DNA of 64,000 nt, taken from assembly GCA_035578155.1 (NCBI GenBank), contig JAPWDM010000008.1:7433847-7497846 (forward strand), read 5' to 3'. The DNA is from Brachynemurus nebulosus. Taxonomy: Eukaryota > Arthropoda > Insecta > Neuroptera > Myrmeleontidae. The notes under the pieces were generated by a model. It made no database searches and was not told the origin of the DNA. It saw only the letters and a list, made by a program, of their open reading frames with translations. The position numbers were made by a program, and so were the translations under genes. Of this stretch, positions 31,303-41,525 are shown piece after piece; positions within the stretch are counted from its first letter, which is position 1; each line of letters begins with the position of its first letter.

Positions 31303-31566
31303 CTCGTATGGAAATAATCTCTGGCGAAGCTCTGGAAAAACTTTGAAAAAAGTCTGACAATTGGAACATTCCCAGATTCTTTTTATTATTGAGTCCCATA
31401 TTGGACCAAACGTTAAATAAATGAGTTGACAAAAGTATCCTTTTCTTGTTTTATTTATAATAAACCTAAGCTCAGTAATATGGGACTCAGTAATAAAAAA
31501 AAATCTGGCAATGTTCCAATTGTCAGACTTTTTTCAGAGTTATGTCAGAGAATTATTTCCATACGG
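31303..31566. mobile_element. Foldback MITE in gene 4 intron remnant
   Basis: Long imperfect inverted arms: TCGTATGGAAATAATCTCTG at the left against CAGAGAATTATTTCCATACGG at the right (last 20 matched), with GTCTGACAATTGGAACATT and AATGTTCCAATTGTCAGAC inside and a centre near TTTATTTATAATAAAC. Non-coding. Confidence 0.75.
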
Positions 31567-31789
31567 GGAGTGAGAAAATGGTTGATTTTTGCCCAATGGG
31601 CGACAAGTAAAATAGTGGTTGTATATATAAATGTTAGTGAATATTATTTTCAGTTTCTAGGGACTTCAAAACAAAATTTCTATCATAGTCCCGGGCTCTA
31701 GTTGCGCCACGACAGTGGCTGTAATAGCTGAATTTACTATTCAGGAAATTAGCTAAAACTGCATACGTGCATAAACAAACGTTGAGTTA

Positions 31790-32075
31790 TACTTTTAATT
31801 TCAAATGTTATCGAGTGCCTGTGAAACATTATCAGTGTATGGCGGATTTTTATCCGTATTCAAGGCACTCGATAACATTTGAAATTAAAAGTATAAAAAC
31901 TGCGTCTCGCATTAGAGAGAGATTGTGTTTGATTGATTACTGAATTGGAGTGGTACTCGAACAAGTGATCGGTGGCCTAGTTGGTGGGGCGCTTGGCTGG
32001 TGACCGGGAGATCCGGGTTCGAGTCCCGGCCGATCCAGTTTGGTAATTTTTCAAGCACTATGTCAATTTTAATTA
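31790..32075 (+). mobile_element. 286-bp insertion: hairpin plus tRNA-like module, 13-bp target duplication
   Basis: Flanked by AAACGTTGAGTTA at 31777-31789 and 32076-32088. The paralogous gene 7 intron has a single AAACGTTGAGTCA (56393-56405), the empty site. The left third is a perfect 33-bp inverted repeat (31788-31820 against 31863-31895, the first two bases shared with the target duplication). Then comes about 70 bp with AGAGAGAG, a 72-nt tRNA-like module (31966-32037) and a 38-bp AT-rich tail. Size, target duplication and internal Pol III boxes fit a SINE, but the tRNA-like part near the 3' end is atypical. Confidence 0.75.
31966..32037 (+). tRNA. tRNA-like sequence, anticodon GGT (Thr-type), probably retroposed
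   Basis: Folds as a cloverleaf: acceptor TGATCGG/CCGATCC (first pair mismatched), D stem GCCT/GGGC, anticodon stem CTTGG/CCGGG with loop CTGGTGA (anticodon GGT at 31999-32001), four-nt variable loop, T stem CCGGG/CCCGG with loop TTCGAGT, discriminator A. A box TGGCCTAGTTGG and B box GGTTCGAGTCC match Pol III consensus. No intron. The mismatched end, the unusual eukaryotic GGT Thr anticodon and its place inside an insertion suggest a tRNA-derived element, not a working tRNA gene. Confidence 0.5.
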
Positions 32076-32560
32076 AAACGTTGAGTTAAATCAAACGCTA
32101 CACTACACTCACTACCTAGTGTTGAGTGGGGGCCCCATTTATAATTGTCTGAGCCCCGTACCGCTCGATACAGCGACGTCTTATTAGACAGAACCAGTTA
32201 AATTTTATACTAATGCAATGAATGCACAACAAAAACTTTTTTTATGTGGTCATTTTAATTTTTTTTTAAGTCTATTAAAATGCATAACGAGAAAGGAAAG
32301 TAAGAAATTTGAACATTAATTTGCGATTAAGTTACTTATCGATTGTTTTTAAGCATTTAATCAGTACATTACATAAATTACTGCATCAACTAAGTTCCTT
32401 TACATGTGAATTTATTGTAATTTTTATAATATTATAAAATGAAATAAAATGTACTCATGTGTAAATTAATGCTTTATCTTGTTTAGAAAAGCAACATCTA
32501 AGAAAACCATGAACTTTTGTGCGTTTTGAATTACGTATTTTCAACAATCTGGGGGCAAAC

Positions 32561-34231
32561 TATATTTTTTACAGCTATTTATGAAGTTTTTGAATATTTT
32601 TTTTTTTGTGCAATTTTTTTATGCGGTCCCTATGATAGGCTATAGATATTTTTTTTTTCTTTATTGTGGGCAATTTTGCCGATATCTATTGCAAACTGTT
32701 AAATAAAGATTGTTTATAACTTCTAAAATATTGATTTTTGATTTAGGGAAGCCTGATATGGATAGATCGAGCTCATAATTTTCTGTTTAATATTTAATTT
32801 AAAAAATAAATTCTGTAGAATAAACAGAATTTTTAAAATCCAAAGCAATAGTTTTCGAGCTATTTTTACACCTTGACGGTCATAACCTATAATGACAAAA
32901 CGCCCAACTAGTACACCATTTTGACAGCTAATACACTTTATGACTGTTGAGGTTCTACGTCTCCTACGTCGTGGCATGTGTGTATTTTATGGTACAAAAA
33001 ATAAAACAAGTTTAATCTAATCAATTTTAGTGAAACCAAAAAACTAATCGATGGTTGATATCGTAGAAATAAACATATTATCCAGAATTAAATGTTTTGA
33101 TAAAAAATGGTTGTATATTGGCAACTTCAGTTCCATCGGAATGAATTTTTTCCAAAACCGGACACAATAATAAGCGACCAAAAAAGTGGTTTGAAAACCA
33201 AATATGTCCAAAAAATATTTTATTTTAAAAAAAAATACTAATGTGGTTTATTAAAAATGGAATTAACAATTTATCTCCCAAAGTAACTTTTTAAATAATT
33301 GATGAATGTGTGAATTTAGAATAAAACATAGCTGATATTTATAATTTGAGACTCATTATTTATTTTGTATTTGCAGCTTGACAATTATTAATTTTATATT
33401 TTTTGTAAATAACTATCAACGAAATTATTTTTAGGCACCAATAAAAGTGTAAGTGAAATACCTAGTAGTTGAACATATTACTAGAACGATGTCGTCCTAC
33501 AAACTTTTGTTTGTATCATGAACAGTTCCCGTTTAACGAACGGCTATGAGTATACATAAAACTGTTCTTTTAGAAACTGTTCTTTTAAAACCTGTTCTCT
33601 TCGGAACTGTTCCGTCAAAAGAACAGTTTGGCACATCACTAGTTGGGTAGTTTTTATTTTTGGCGCTTTTACATAACTTATATCCATCTAAAATAGTTTA
33701 GCTTTCCAACAGTAAACACATTTTCAAAATCGGTGATGACGTGTTCTTGAAAAGTTAGTTTATTTTTATTTTGAAAAATGATACAGATAAATATTGTTAT
33801 TGTAATGATAAAGACGATAAAGCATTTATTGTAAAAAAATTCAGCAAATTCAAAAAAATCTTTTTTTCCATCGCGTAACCACACTTAGCCATGCCGGCGA
33901 CTTATGCCAATTCTTTTAATAAGCGTTTCATGATGATAACTTTATAACTTTCAATTGGCATAAATGCGAAAATCGTATCAAATTCCCTTTTTCTATACAA
34001 GTTTACGCAAGAAACTTAATTTTCGATATGAAAGCTACGCGAGCGGGACTCAAATTTATCCTTAAACTTCTTAAAATTTTCATATCTTTCAATACTCCCC
34101 GAGGTACAAGTGCGAAAATTGCGGAAGGTTTTCTGTTATTATCTCCCGGTCTATTATGGTATTCCATATTTGTAAATAACAGAACAATTTTGTTTGAAAA
34201 TGAGTAATTAAGCTCGAAAGAATTGTCACAA
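32561..34231. other. Intergenic tract replacing exon A of gene 4
   Basis: No gene or exon A remnant is visible on either strand. About 32935-32985 contains CTACGTCGTGGCATGTGTG, similar to 62129-62150 in gene 7 intron. About 33520-33645 has repeated GAACAGTT/AACTGTTC motifs (GAACAGTTCCCG, AAACTGTTC four times, GAACAGTTTGGCACATCACTAG), probably one end of a MITE. Confidence 0.45.
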
Positions 34232-34235
34232 TTAA

Positions 34236-34665
34236 CTCTTTGCACTCAAGCAAAAAAAAAAAAAGTGAGTTTTAAATAGGCTGGTAAGACATGTAGCATA
34301 TGACAACGACGACGTTCTTTTTTTTGACGGATTCTTTTGACGTTCTAACCTTGTTTCCCCAAAGTTGAATACTAAATGCGCTAAATACGACCTCAATGCT
34401 GTTTTTATTAGTTTTTAATTTTAAAAAAATAATTCAACGTGATTTTGTATTATTTTATTTACTATTTTTCTAATAAATGAATGTGTTTGCAATTATTAAA
34501 TAAAATATTCATGTAATGTGAAGTATGAGCAGTCATTACAGTTCAACATTCAGTGTGTCATGTGATACATGTCTTATGATCCAACAGACAAAACACCATT
34601 AAATATGGTAGAGTTAATGGACAAACCATCTTGTCATGCTGTACATGTCTTATAAGCGCAAAGGG
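34236..34665. mobile_element. piggyBac-type MITE, copy 2 (inverted relative to copy 1)
   Basis: CTCTTTGCACTC...AGCGCAAAGGG, flanked by TTAA at 34232-34235 and 34666-34669. Nearly the reverse complement of 12818-13244, at 430 bp. Confidence 0.85.
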
Positions 34666-35228
34666 TTAAGAAAATGAAGTGGTATTTTTTGCTAGGTAAA
34701 ATGTTTGTTCTATTATTTAATTTTTATAATAATGAAAAACTGAATATTAAACATTAATATAAATAAACTGAATTCGGAAAAAATATCGTATTTATTTACT
34801 CTAGTAGTACTTTGGAGTACAAATTTTTTCTCGTATTTAGCTTATGATATAGATAACATGATGTATCTGAATCCCAATAATATACGATTTCGAGGAAAAT
34901 TTACACAGCACATATTTCTGGTATTTTTCGTGCAGGAAAAAAATTGGACTTCTAAGTACCACTAGTAGCGAAAGAGTTAAACTAGGACATGTTGACAAAC
35001 AATGTGATGGCCAAAAAATTTTTTATTTTCATACAATTTGAAGGTGTTATAAAAATTTGCCTTTCAAATAATGTTGTAAATAAATATAAAATATAATAAA
35101 GATATTTTTTAATTGCACGATGTTACCGCAATTAGGAATTGATCAGTAACCAGTAATCGCAACAATTATCACAATGTGACAGTCACTATTAAACTATCAT
35201 GACAGAGGCGGTAACTAACACACAACCC

Positions 35229-36172
35229 TAGAATCATACGTTGGTCTACGAGTCAAGTTAATCATACATCGGCCTCGTTTCGACGAATGGACTTTTTACG
35301 GGGAGTTTTAGAGTTTATTTGCAAAAAACATTTTTTTTACATAACAATACTACAAAAGCGAACAAAATATTTCAAAAAATTGGATTTGGAAAAATTTCTT
35401 AATATAAATATGTATTAATTTTTTTAATCTTTTTATCAAAGCATATTTTCACCATAAAAATTAAAAAAATAGATAAATACATCAATTGTATCATAAAACA
35501 TGTCTTTCAAATAATTAACTTATGAACTATTATGAGTCAGTGGACATGTATGACTTTACAGAATGTGAAATTTCTCAGTCATAAATATTTCTAAAGATAG
35601 GTAGTTATTTCTCCATTAGACACATTTGTAAATTTTCTAAAATTTGTTAGTAATTTTTAGAATAAGATCTCAAAAAATAATAAAAATTAAAATATTTTCC
35701 ATAAAATAAATTGTTAATCCATAAAATAAATTGTTAACCTTTTATTAAGTCACTTGAAACGCATTCTTTAGTTTTCGATTCAATATATTAAAACTTCAGT
35801 ATTATGTCGTCTCTATAAGTCAAACAGCTGTAATCATCTTTCACATTATCATAATCATTGAATAAATTAATTATAACATGCATATCTTTAATAAATTTTA
35901 GAAAAATTAGAAAAACTTTTATATGTGGAGTACAAAATCTTTAAAAAAAAAATATAGGTTAATCATACATCGTCGTCCTTTTGACGCACACTTTCAGTAT
36001 AAAAAAAAAAACAAACAACAATAGCTATAAACAAAATTTATACGTCTTATGTGTTATAATAACAAATAAATTAGATAACAGAAGTTTCACAGCAAGCAGG
36101 CACCGACAAGTTGTAGTATTGGAGCAGGTAGAGAAGTTCGTTCGTCGTTTTGACGAGTATGTATGATTCTAG
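35229..36172. mobile_element. TIR element (CTAGAATCATAC), about 0.94 kb
   Basis: Ends CTAGAATCATACG and its inverse GTATGATTCTAG; TTAATCATACATCG recurs inside (about 35258 and 35959). The gene 7 3' flank at about 54508-54540 continues directly from AACCATCACAC to TTAATAACATCATG, so it lacks this insertion. No recognisable protein; the short frames in it look fortuitous. The stretch 34670-35228 has no gene but shares 34980-35200 with 49945-50110 and 54428-54520. Confidence 0.6.
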
Positions 36173-36215
36173 AGTTAATAACACCATGTAAACAAGTTTC
36201 AACTGGCCACCGTCC

Positions 36216-36878
36216 TCACGCTGACTTCAATTTGTCCAACAGAACACGTTTTACACTGTTAATAATTGACTGCGTTTTGAAATTAACCAAACGGTTTAAC
36301 AATAAATGTTTTTTATGTTTTACCATTTTTTCATGTCTTTTTAAATCACTCAACCTAGTATATGTGTATGTGCTAGAACATGTGTTACATTTATACTGTT
36401 TTTCTCCACCGCGAATTCTTTCATCACTGTGAATTATTTCATGTCTTTTTAAATTTATTGAAATAGTAAATGTTTTAGAACACACATTACATTTATATGG
36501 TTTTTCACCACTGTGAATTCTTTCATGTTTTTTTAGATCACTTGAAGTAGTAAACGTTTTAGAACATACATTACATTGATAAGGTCTTTCACCACTGTGA
36601 GTTCGTTCATGTGTTTTTAAATGACCTAACTGAGTAAATGTTTTAGAACATATGTTACATTTATAAGGTTTTTCATCACTGTGAATTATTTCATGTCTTT
36701 TTAACTGACTTGGATAAATAAATGTTTTATTACATGTATCACACTGAAATAGTTTTTTTCCAACATTTGAAATTTTATGTTTTGTTAAATCTGTCGAATG
36801 ATCTCCATCTATTTCATCTTGTTCAATTTTGATTTCCGTACGTAAACTGTTTAAATCCATCAAGGATTCACTCCACTC
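36216..36878 (-). CDS. C2H2 zinc-finger gene 5, exon Z (4 fingers plus a distorted fifth)
   Basis: 220 codons from acceptor TTTTAG|GAGTGG (36878) to TGA 36216-36218. Opens E-W-S-E-S-L-M-D-L-N-S-L-R-T with I-K-I-E-Q-D-E. Four regular fingers follow (loops SQLKRH, GHLKTH, SDLKKH, INLKRH), then a linker stretched to SDERIRGGEKQ. A fifth C2H2-like motif has 14 instead of 12 residues between Cys and His (Y-T duplicated) and five between the His pair, so its fold is doubtful. The final 34 residues read through what is 3' flank in other copies (N-S-V-K-R-V-L is seen there too), which suggests a frameshifted tail. It splices to exon A5 for about 308 residues. Confidence 0.83.
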   Translation of the reverse strand, partial: EWSESLMDLNSLRTEIKIEQDEIDGDHSTDLTKHKISNVGKKLFQCDTCNKTFIYPSQLKRHEIIHSDEKPYKCNICSKTFTQLGHLKTHERTHSGERPYQCNVCSKTFTTSSDLKKHERIHSGEKPYKCNVCSKTFTISINLKRHEIIHSDERIRGGEKQYKCNTCSSTYTYTRLSDLKRHEKMVKHKKHLLLNRLVNFKTQSIINSVKRVLLDKLKSA

Positions 36879-36970
36879 CTAAAATATTACAAAGTATTTT
36901 CATTAAAACATTCACATAAAGAGTGGGTGAGAAAATGGCCAATTTTTGCCCAGTGGGTGCCAAATAAAAT

Positions 36971-37548
36971 AGCAATAGGGTTCTTGACTGAAGTTACAAA
37001 AATATTCTAAAAGCATTGTTTTTCCATATCAGTTAAGTCACTTTTTTTATTTTGAACAGATTCTGTAAAAAATTATCAAAAAGATAATCCTACAATTTTA
37101 AATGAGAAAAAGGCGGGAAAAACACGTCACTATAGTGACGTCACAGTTTGAAGCAATTAAATGTCAATGTCAATATTTATAACCTCAAAACTTTGATTAT
37201 ATTCATAAAAAGTCAAAGTAAAAGCAAGTATTTATTTGAATTTTGGTCGATTATTATTACTATATATATAAGCTAATAGAAATATTCAGAAGAAAACACA
37301 ATTTTATCTCATCGATGAAAATTATCAAAATCGAGATATCTAGCTACAAAATGTTACATCATTTTCAAGAAATGGCGCGTTTTCACTAATTTAAATACTT
37401 GTTGAAAAATGGCGATTTTCAAAATAAAATTTCTAAATAGTTATCAAATTTTTTTATGTTTCATCATTAAAATTGGACATATGTAATGATAATGGATACA
37501 ATTATTTAACATTTGACACAAATTTTAAATATAGTCAAGTACCGTATT
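36971..37548. mobile_element. MITE (CAATAGGGTTCTTGAC) splitting the intron arm
   Basis: Ends near CAATAGGGTTCTTGACTG and, inverted, CAATACGGTACTTGACTA. Other paralogues run uninterrupted through this point (AAATAGTGGTTGTTTC...). Inner ACGTCACTATAGTGACGT is palindromic. About 0.58 kb; exact ends and target duplication are uncertain. Confidence 0.6.
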
Positions 37549-37694
37549 GTTTCCCAGTGTTCTTGATGTGTAGAATTTTAAAAAAGACAATAAGGTATTA
37601 AAGTGAAACTATAAGGGAACATTATGAAAAATTAAGATTGTCTAAACCAGGGAGTCTCTTTTTGCAATGGATCACCAAACATTTGATCGGCATG

Positions 37695-37841
37695 GGTCAC
37701 ACTCCAAAAAGGCACATCACAGTTTTGCACAGGGCAAATAAAGGGCAAAAATTAACAATCCTAGAGGCAATAGAAATCAGTAAACATAATTTAGATAAAT
37801 TTCTAAACGATTATACAGACATTTACAATTCAGTTTTAGTT
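37695..37841 (+). pseudogene. Penelope-like element fragment (C-terminal to GIY-YIG)
   Basis: Reads H-I-T-V-L-H-R-A-N-K-G-Q-K-L-T-I-L-E-A-I-E-I followed by S-K-H-N and L-N-D-Y-T-D-I-Y-N-S. The pattern L-H-x-A-x-K-G-x-K-L-x-x-L-E-x-x-E-I-x-K-H ... LND is the segment that follows the GIY-YIG domain in many Penelope-like proteins. It continues as an open frame to 38048, but the rest is unassigned. Identification is by motif memory only. Confidence 0.5.
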
Positions 37842-38151
37842 TCCATAATATTAAAATTTATTTATCATAATTTTGTAAACGACTATATGTACTTACAAGG
37901 AGATGCACCCCGAGTGAAATTCGCGATTTTGTTGAAACGTCGCTTTGATGAAAAACCTATAGCGACCCGTATTTTTTTATCGGCCATCTTCCACGTTTAC
38001 GGGATGAAACCAGCCCCTAAAGTTGGGGGTTCAAATCGTATTTCTTAAGATATCTCAAAAACTATAAGAGATAGAGGAAAACTTTGAATTGACGAAATGT
38101 TACTTTTTGAAAGACCTATTCACCTGTATAGGTTAAACCAGGGTCGGGTTC

Positions 38152-38196
38152 ATAGGGGGGCGGGGGTTGAAGGGGTAAAAATGGGGGGGGTGGGGG
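38152..38196 (+). other. G-rich tract with quadruplex potential
   Basis: Runs of 6, 5, 4, 8 or more and 6 G within about 45 bp in an otherwise AT-rich intron. Four or more G-runs with short loops satisfy the usual G4 pattern on the plus strand; the transcript of gene 5 would carry the C-rich complement. Confidence 0.55.
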
Positions 38197-38986
38197 GTAA
38201 ATTTTCTTGTACAGCCTGAGGTTAAGTGTATCAAATTTTTGCTATCATAAATAAAAAGGGCACCAAAAATTATGGGAAACGTGTTTTTTCTTACAATATA
38301 AGAAAGAAAAAAATAGGGTAGATTATACTGCATTATTATTGATTTCAAATACGTTCTATATTTTTTTTATTTTTATGTTTATTATCATCATGAAAATGTA
38401 AATTTCTACTTTCCGATAATGATTCATATATTTTTCAGTACTTACTTAATTGGTAATTTAGCCATGTGTATATTTGGTTACTCATATTCGATATTTTATT
38501 GAAATAGGTGTAAAAAAATATCGAATATGAGTAATCAAAACAAATTTCTGCCATAGACCCGGGACTCGGGTCTTACCATAAGAGCTGTTATAATAGCTGA
38601 ATTTTCAGAATGGAAATTCGCTAAAAGAAAAATACTAACGAAAACTGCACTAGGAGACGGACAGCAAACATATCATTTCGGACGAACGATAAACGTTTGT
38701 AATCGTCCGAATCACATTTCGCAGTTATCCGCACTCAAATTGTGAGTTCAATTCATTCATATCGGATTTTCCTATACCAAAAAACCAAAAATCAAAATTT
38801 TAGAAGTTGTTTACAATCTTTATTCAGTCGCCTAGAGCCCAAAACGTACTTGAAGTTAGGTACATTCTTTTTTAATTCCACATATCAAAAACTATAAGTA
38901 TCGTTTTTCTTGCTACCCATTGGAAAGAACTCCATTCTTTTACTTTTTACTTCATTAAAAATTTATAATCCAAATCTAGTACTTAC

Positions 38987-39250
38987 CAATTTTATATTTT
39001 GCGTCTGTAAGTCTGTAACATTCTTTTCATCGATCAGGTTACTGTTTTCTTGTGACAATTTAGCTGGATCAAAGATTTTAGTTTGAGTTGATGCGACTAA
39101 ATTGGTTTCATTCACCTCTGCTTCCTCCATTTTGATTTTAAATGTATGAAAACTTTCATGGACCGGTCCATTCACTTTATCTTGTTCCATTTTAATTTCA
39201 AACCTACGATCAACTTCATCCTTTCCCACTGTAATTTCGAATTTCTCCAT
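38987..39250 (-). CDS. Zinc-finger gene 5, exon A (first K-x-E repeat damaged)
   Basis: 88 codons from ATG at 39250 to the phase-0 donor ATTG|GTAAGT at 38987. Seven residues are deleted relative to gene 1 between repeats 1 and 2. Repeat 1 reads ITVGKDE, so both Lys and Glu of the core are lost; repeats 2 and 3 are IKMEQDK and IKMEEAE. The C-terminal part is otherwise conserved (ETNLVAST ... VTDLQTQNIKL). Confidence 0.83.
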
Positions 39251-39430
39251 TTTAGACTTTTTGTTTTATTACTTATGCACAATCACGACAATCACTATAT
39301 TTAACTAAAATAATCTTTATTAGGGGTGACGTTTCTCTACTTTGACGTTTGTTAACGAGGTAAAGCAAAAGTCAGTGTTATCAGCGGCAGTTTACTAAAA
39401 ATACGAAACAAAGAGAGTGTTCCATTTACA
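39251..39430 (-). promoter_or_regulatory. Conserved 5' flank of gene 5 (putative promoter/5' leader)
   Basis: Same boxes as in genes 1-3 and 7: CAATCACTATATTTAACTAAAA, TCTCTACTTTGACGTTTG, AGTTTACTAAAAATACG and GAGAGTGTTCCATTTAC (plus-strand spelling). Closest to the gene 7 flank. Confidence 0.45.
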
Positions 39431-39745
39431 AAACTAAAATCGACACTGACAGTGCATAGGGAAAAAAAAGTAATCCAAACCAAATTTTAGTAATTTTTGT
39501 GCTTTTTTCACAAAAAACTAATTTTTTCAAAATTTTAATGCAATATTAAGGTTAGAAACTGTTACTGATATATTTTTCTTTTTTATGACGTTTATTGACG
39601 TTGTTTTACACCATACACTTACATTACTACGGTGTAAACACAACGTTGATAGACGACATGCGTATAATGCGCCACAGCAACGTTAGAAAAACGAGCCATT
39701 ATCGATCCCAGTGTTGCCATCTTTAGTCCATACTCGGTCCCTGTA
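39431..39745 (-). repeat. Upstream block shared only by genes 5 and 7
   Basis: Nearly identical to 63139-63425: CGACACTGACAGTGCATA, AATATTAAGGTTAGAAA, ACATTACTACGGTGTAAACA and TAGACG(A/T)CATGCGTAT are shared. It indicates genes 5 and 7 were duplicated with more than 400 bp of 5' flank. Confidence 0.7.
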
Positions 39746-40965
39746 TAACGTTTAAGAAAGAAATGTTGATAAAAACTTAAAATTTATTTTAGATATGAAA
39801 AAGATTTAACTTTATTTAATTAACACATTTAACTTTATAAATTGAAATATTTATTATTATTAAACGTTACAAATATAAAAAAAAATAAATACTAGTGTAA
39901 TAATATTGGTATTACTGTATATAGATGTCTATAGAAAATTCTGACATCCTAACGTTACGTAACGGAGCTTACACCGTTACAAACCAAAGGGCGCTGATTC
40001 AAAAAAATTAGCATGCATTGGCTATTAAAACTATAATTTCTAACATAGTGACTGACTGTTTTTATTCCATACATGAATCGAACTGTACTTCAGAAGTTAA
40101 GTATTTATATCGTGAAAAAATCAGAGAAAATCATTTAACATACAATAATTTTTCTGAATCAGAGTCCTCCGGTTTGTAACGGTGTTTTTTTATGGACGAC
40201 AGAATCATAGAAGTGCACTGAAGTCCATTTTCTTACAACTGTTAAGAGATATGAAAAGTAGTACTTTACGGTACTAGTTGCATAATGAAAAGCACTAGTG
40301 CCATAACGAATAGTCTACTTGATAAATTTTAATTTCATTTTTATAACAATAAACAGAAAATAAGCTACATAACTTAATTTGTATACAATATTTACCAGTT
40401 TTTACATAATTAATATTAATTACATAATTTGAACTATTATTAATATTTATTCCAGACAACTTCTCCCACCTCTCTTCTTAAATATTTATAATTTTATTTA
40501 ACACACATTAAAAATTTTTCTATGCCAACCACATATACATAATATATATGTAAAAGAAATTTTTTATCTAAAGTATACACAGACGTCAGATTTATAAATT
40601 GGATTTTTATCGGTAATTACGAATTTTTACCGTCAAACATGAAGTTTTTTATGCAACTTGTACCTAATTTCACTTTATGAATTCGTGTTCTTTTATTGGC
40701 CTCGCTCACAAATTTGTATGACCATAACCACGGATCATTCACACGGTTCTTCATTATGTACTTTTGAATAAATAGTTGCTTTCCAATTCTGAATGGAAAA
40801 GTTAACTTTATAGTTGCCTATGATAGTGTCAAAGTGGCTTACTTTTTTTCACTCGTAATAAAAGTAGCTACCTTTTAGTACGCGTGAAAAAAAAAAAATA
40901 ATAAGTAAACAAATTCATTTCATCCATGAATATTTCAAAACAAATATAGGTATGTTAACAGTATG
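39746..40965. other. Intergenic gene 5-gene 6, no gene seen
   Basis: AT-rich. About 39975-40060 carries the dispersed repeat TTACAAACC(A/G)AGGGC also found at 29841 and 62046. About 40262-40310 has GTAGTACTTTACGG and GCACTAGTGCC. Nothing else is recognised. Confidence 0.4.
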
Positions 40966-41525
40966 GGTAAGTTCAAAAACGTAAACTTTACCGCATCGAT
41001 GCAGCATCATGACGTTTCTGATGCGTCTAATACTGCATGATGCGATGCTGATGCTCTCTTGAAATTTGATGTACATTAGATATTTTTGAATGGGATATTG
41101 GCATCATAATGCATGTAGCATAACAGACACAGCATGATGGACTATAGATAATATAGTAATACAGTCCTTGTATAGGTATATTATCTTTGAATTTCAACTT
41201 GAACTTACTTTTTGAATAAAAAATATTACATACCTATTTTGAGTTTTTAGTTTAAACAATTTTAATGAAAGGTAAATACATTAATCTTTTTCAACAGTTT
41301 CTTTTTCGGAATTATTCCTGTTGGTGTTATAAATAGTTATAATTCTACATTATACACATGACAAGCATCTTGGACACGCATCACCAAATTTCTTGATGCA
41401 TTGTTTTGACGCATCAAATGCAAAAATGAACTTTTGATTTTTCGTTGTGATGCGTCTGATGCGTTTTTGAACTTTTGACTCTGCCTCATGCAAGCAGTGA
41501 TGCATTTTTTAAGTTAGCCTACGTT
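40966..41525. mobile_element. GCATC-rich MITE, inverted copy
   Basis: Reverse-complement match of 26048-26655: AAGTTCAAAAACGTAAACT and CCGCATCGATGCAGCATC at the left, GCAAGCAGTGATGCATTTTT at the right. A few small indels relative to the other copy. Confidence 0.72.

Larger units (their letters stand above)
31252..32560 (-). other. Remnant intron upstream of gene 4
   Basis: Contains the acceptor-side conserved arm (31567-31632, GATTTTTGCCCAATGGGCG), a foldback MITE (31303-31566) and a tRNA-like insertion (31790-32075). About 31633-31790 matches gene 7 intron 56243-56405, 32089-32215 matches 56406-56525, and 32210-32560 matches 61770-62030. Homology then ends, about 700 bp short of where exon A would be expected from gene 7. 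Confidence 0.65.
36879..38986 (-). other. Intron 5 of zinc-finger gene 5
   Basis: Acceptor-side arm at 36921-36970, interrupted by a MITE (about 36971-37548) and resumed at 37549-37583; donor-side arm at about 38879-38941. It also contains a Penelope-like remnant (37695-37841), a G-rich tract (38152-38196) and a segment (38686-38760) with GGACGAACGAT and ATCGTCCGAA inverted motifs. Confidence 0.65.

Noticed and set aside
31966..32037. Functional tRNA-Thr gene
   Set aside because: First acceptor pair mismatched, GGT anticodon unusual for eukaryotic Thr, and the sequence sits inside an insertion with its own target duplication; kept only as a tRNA-like module.
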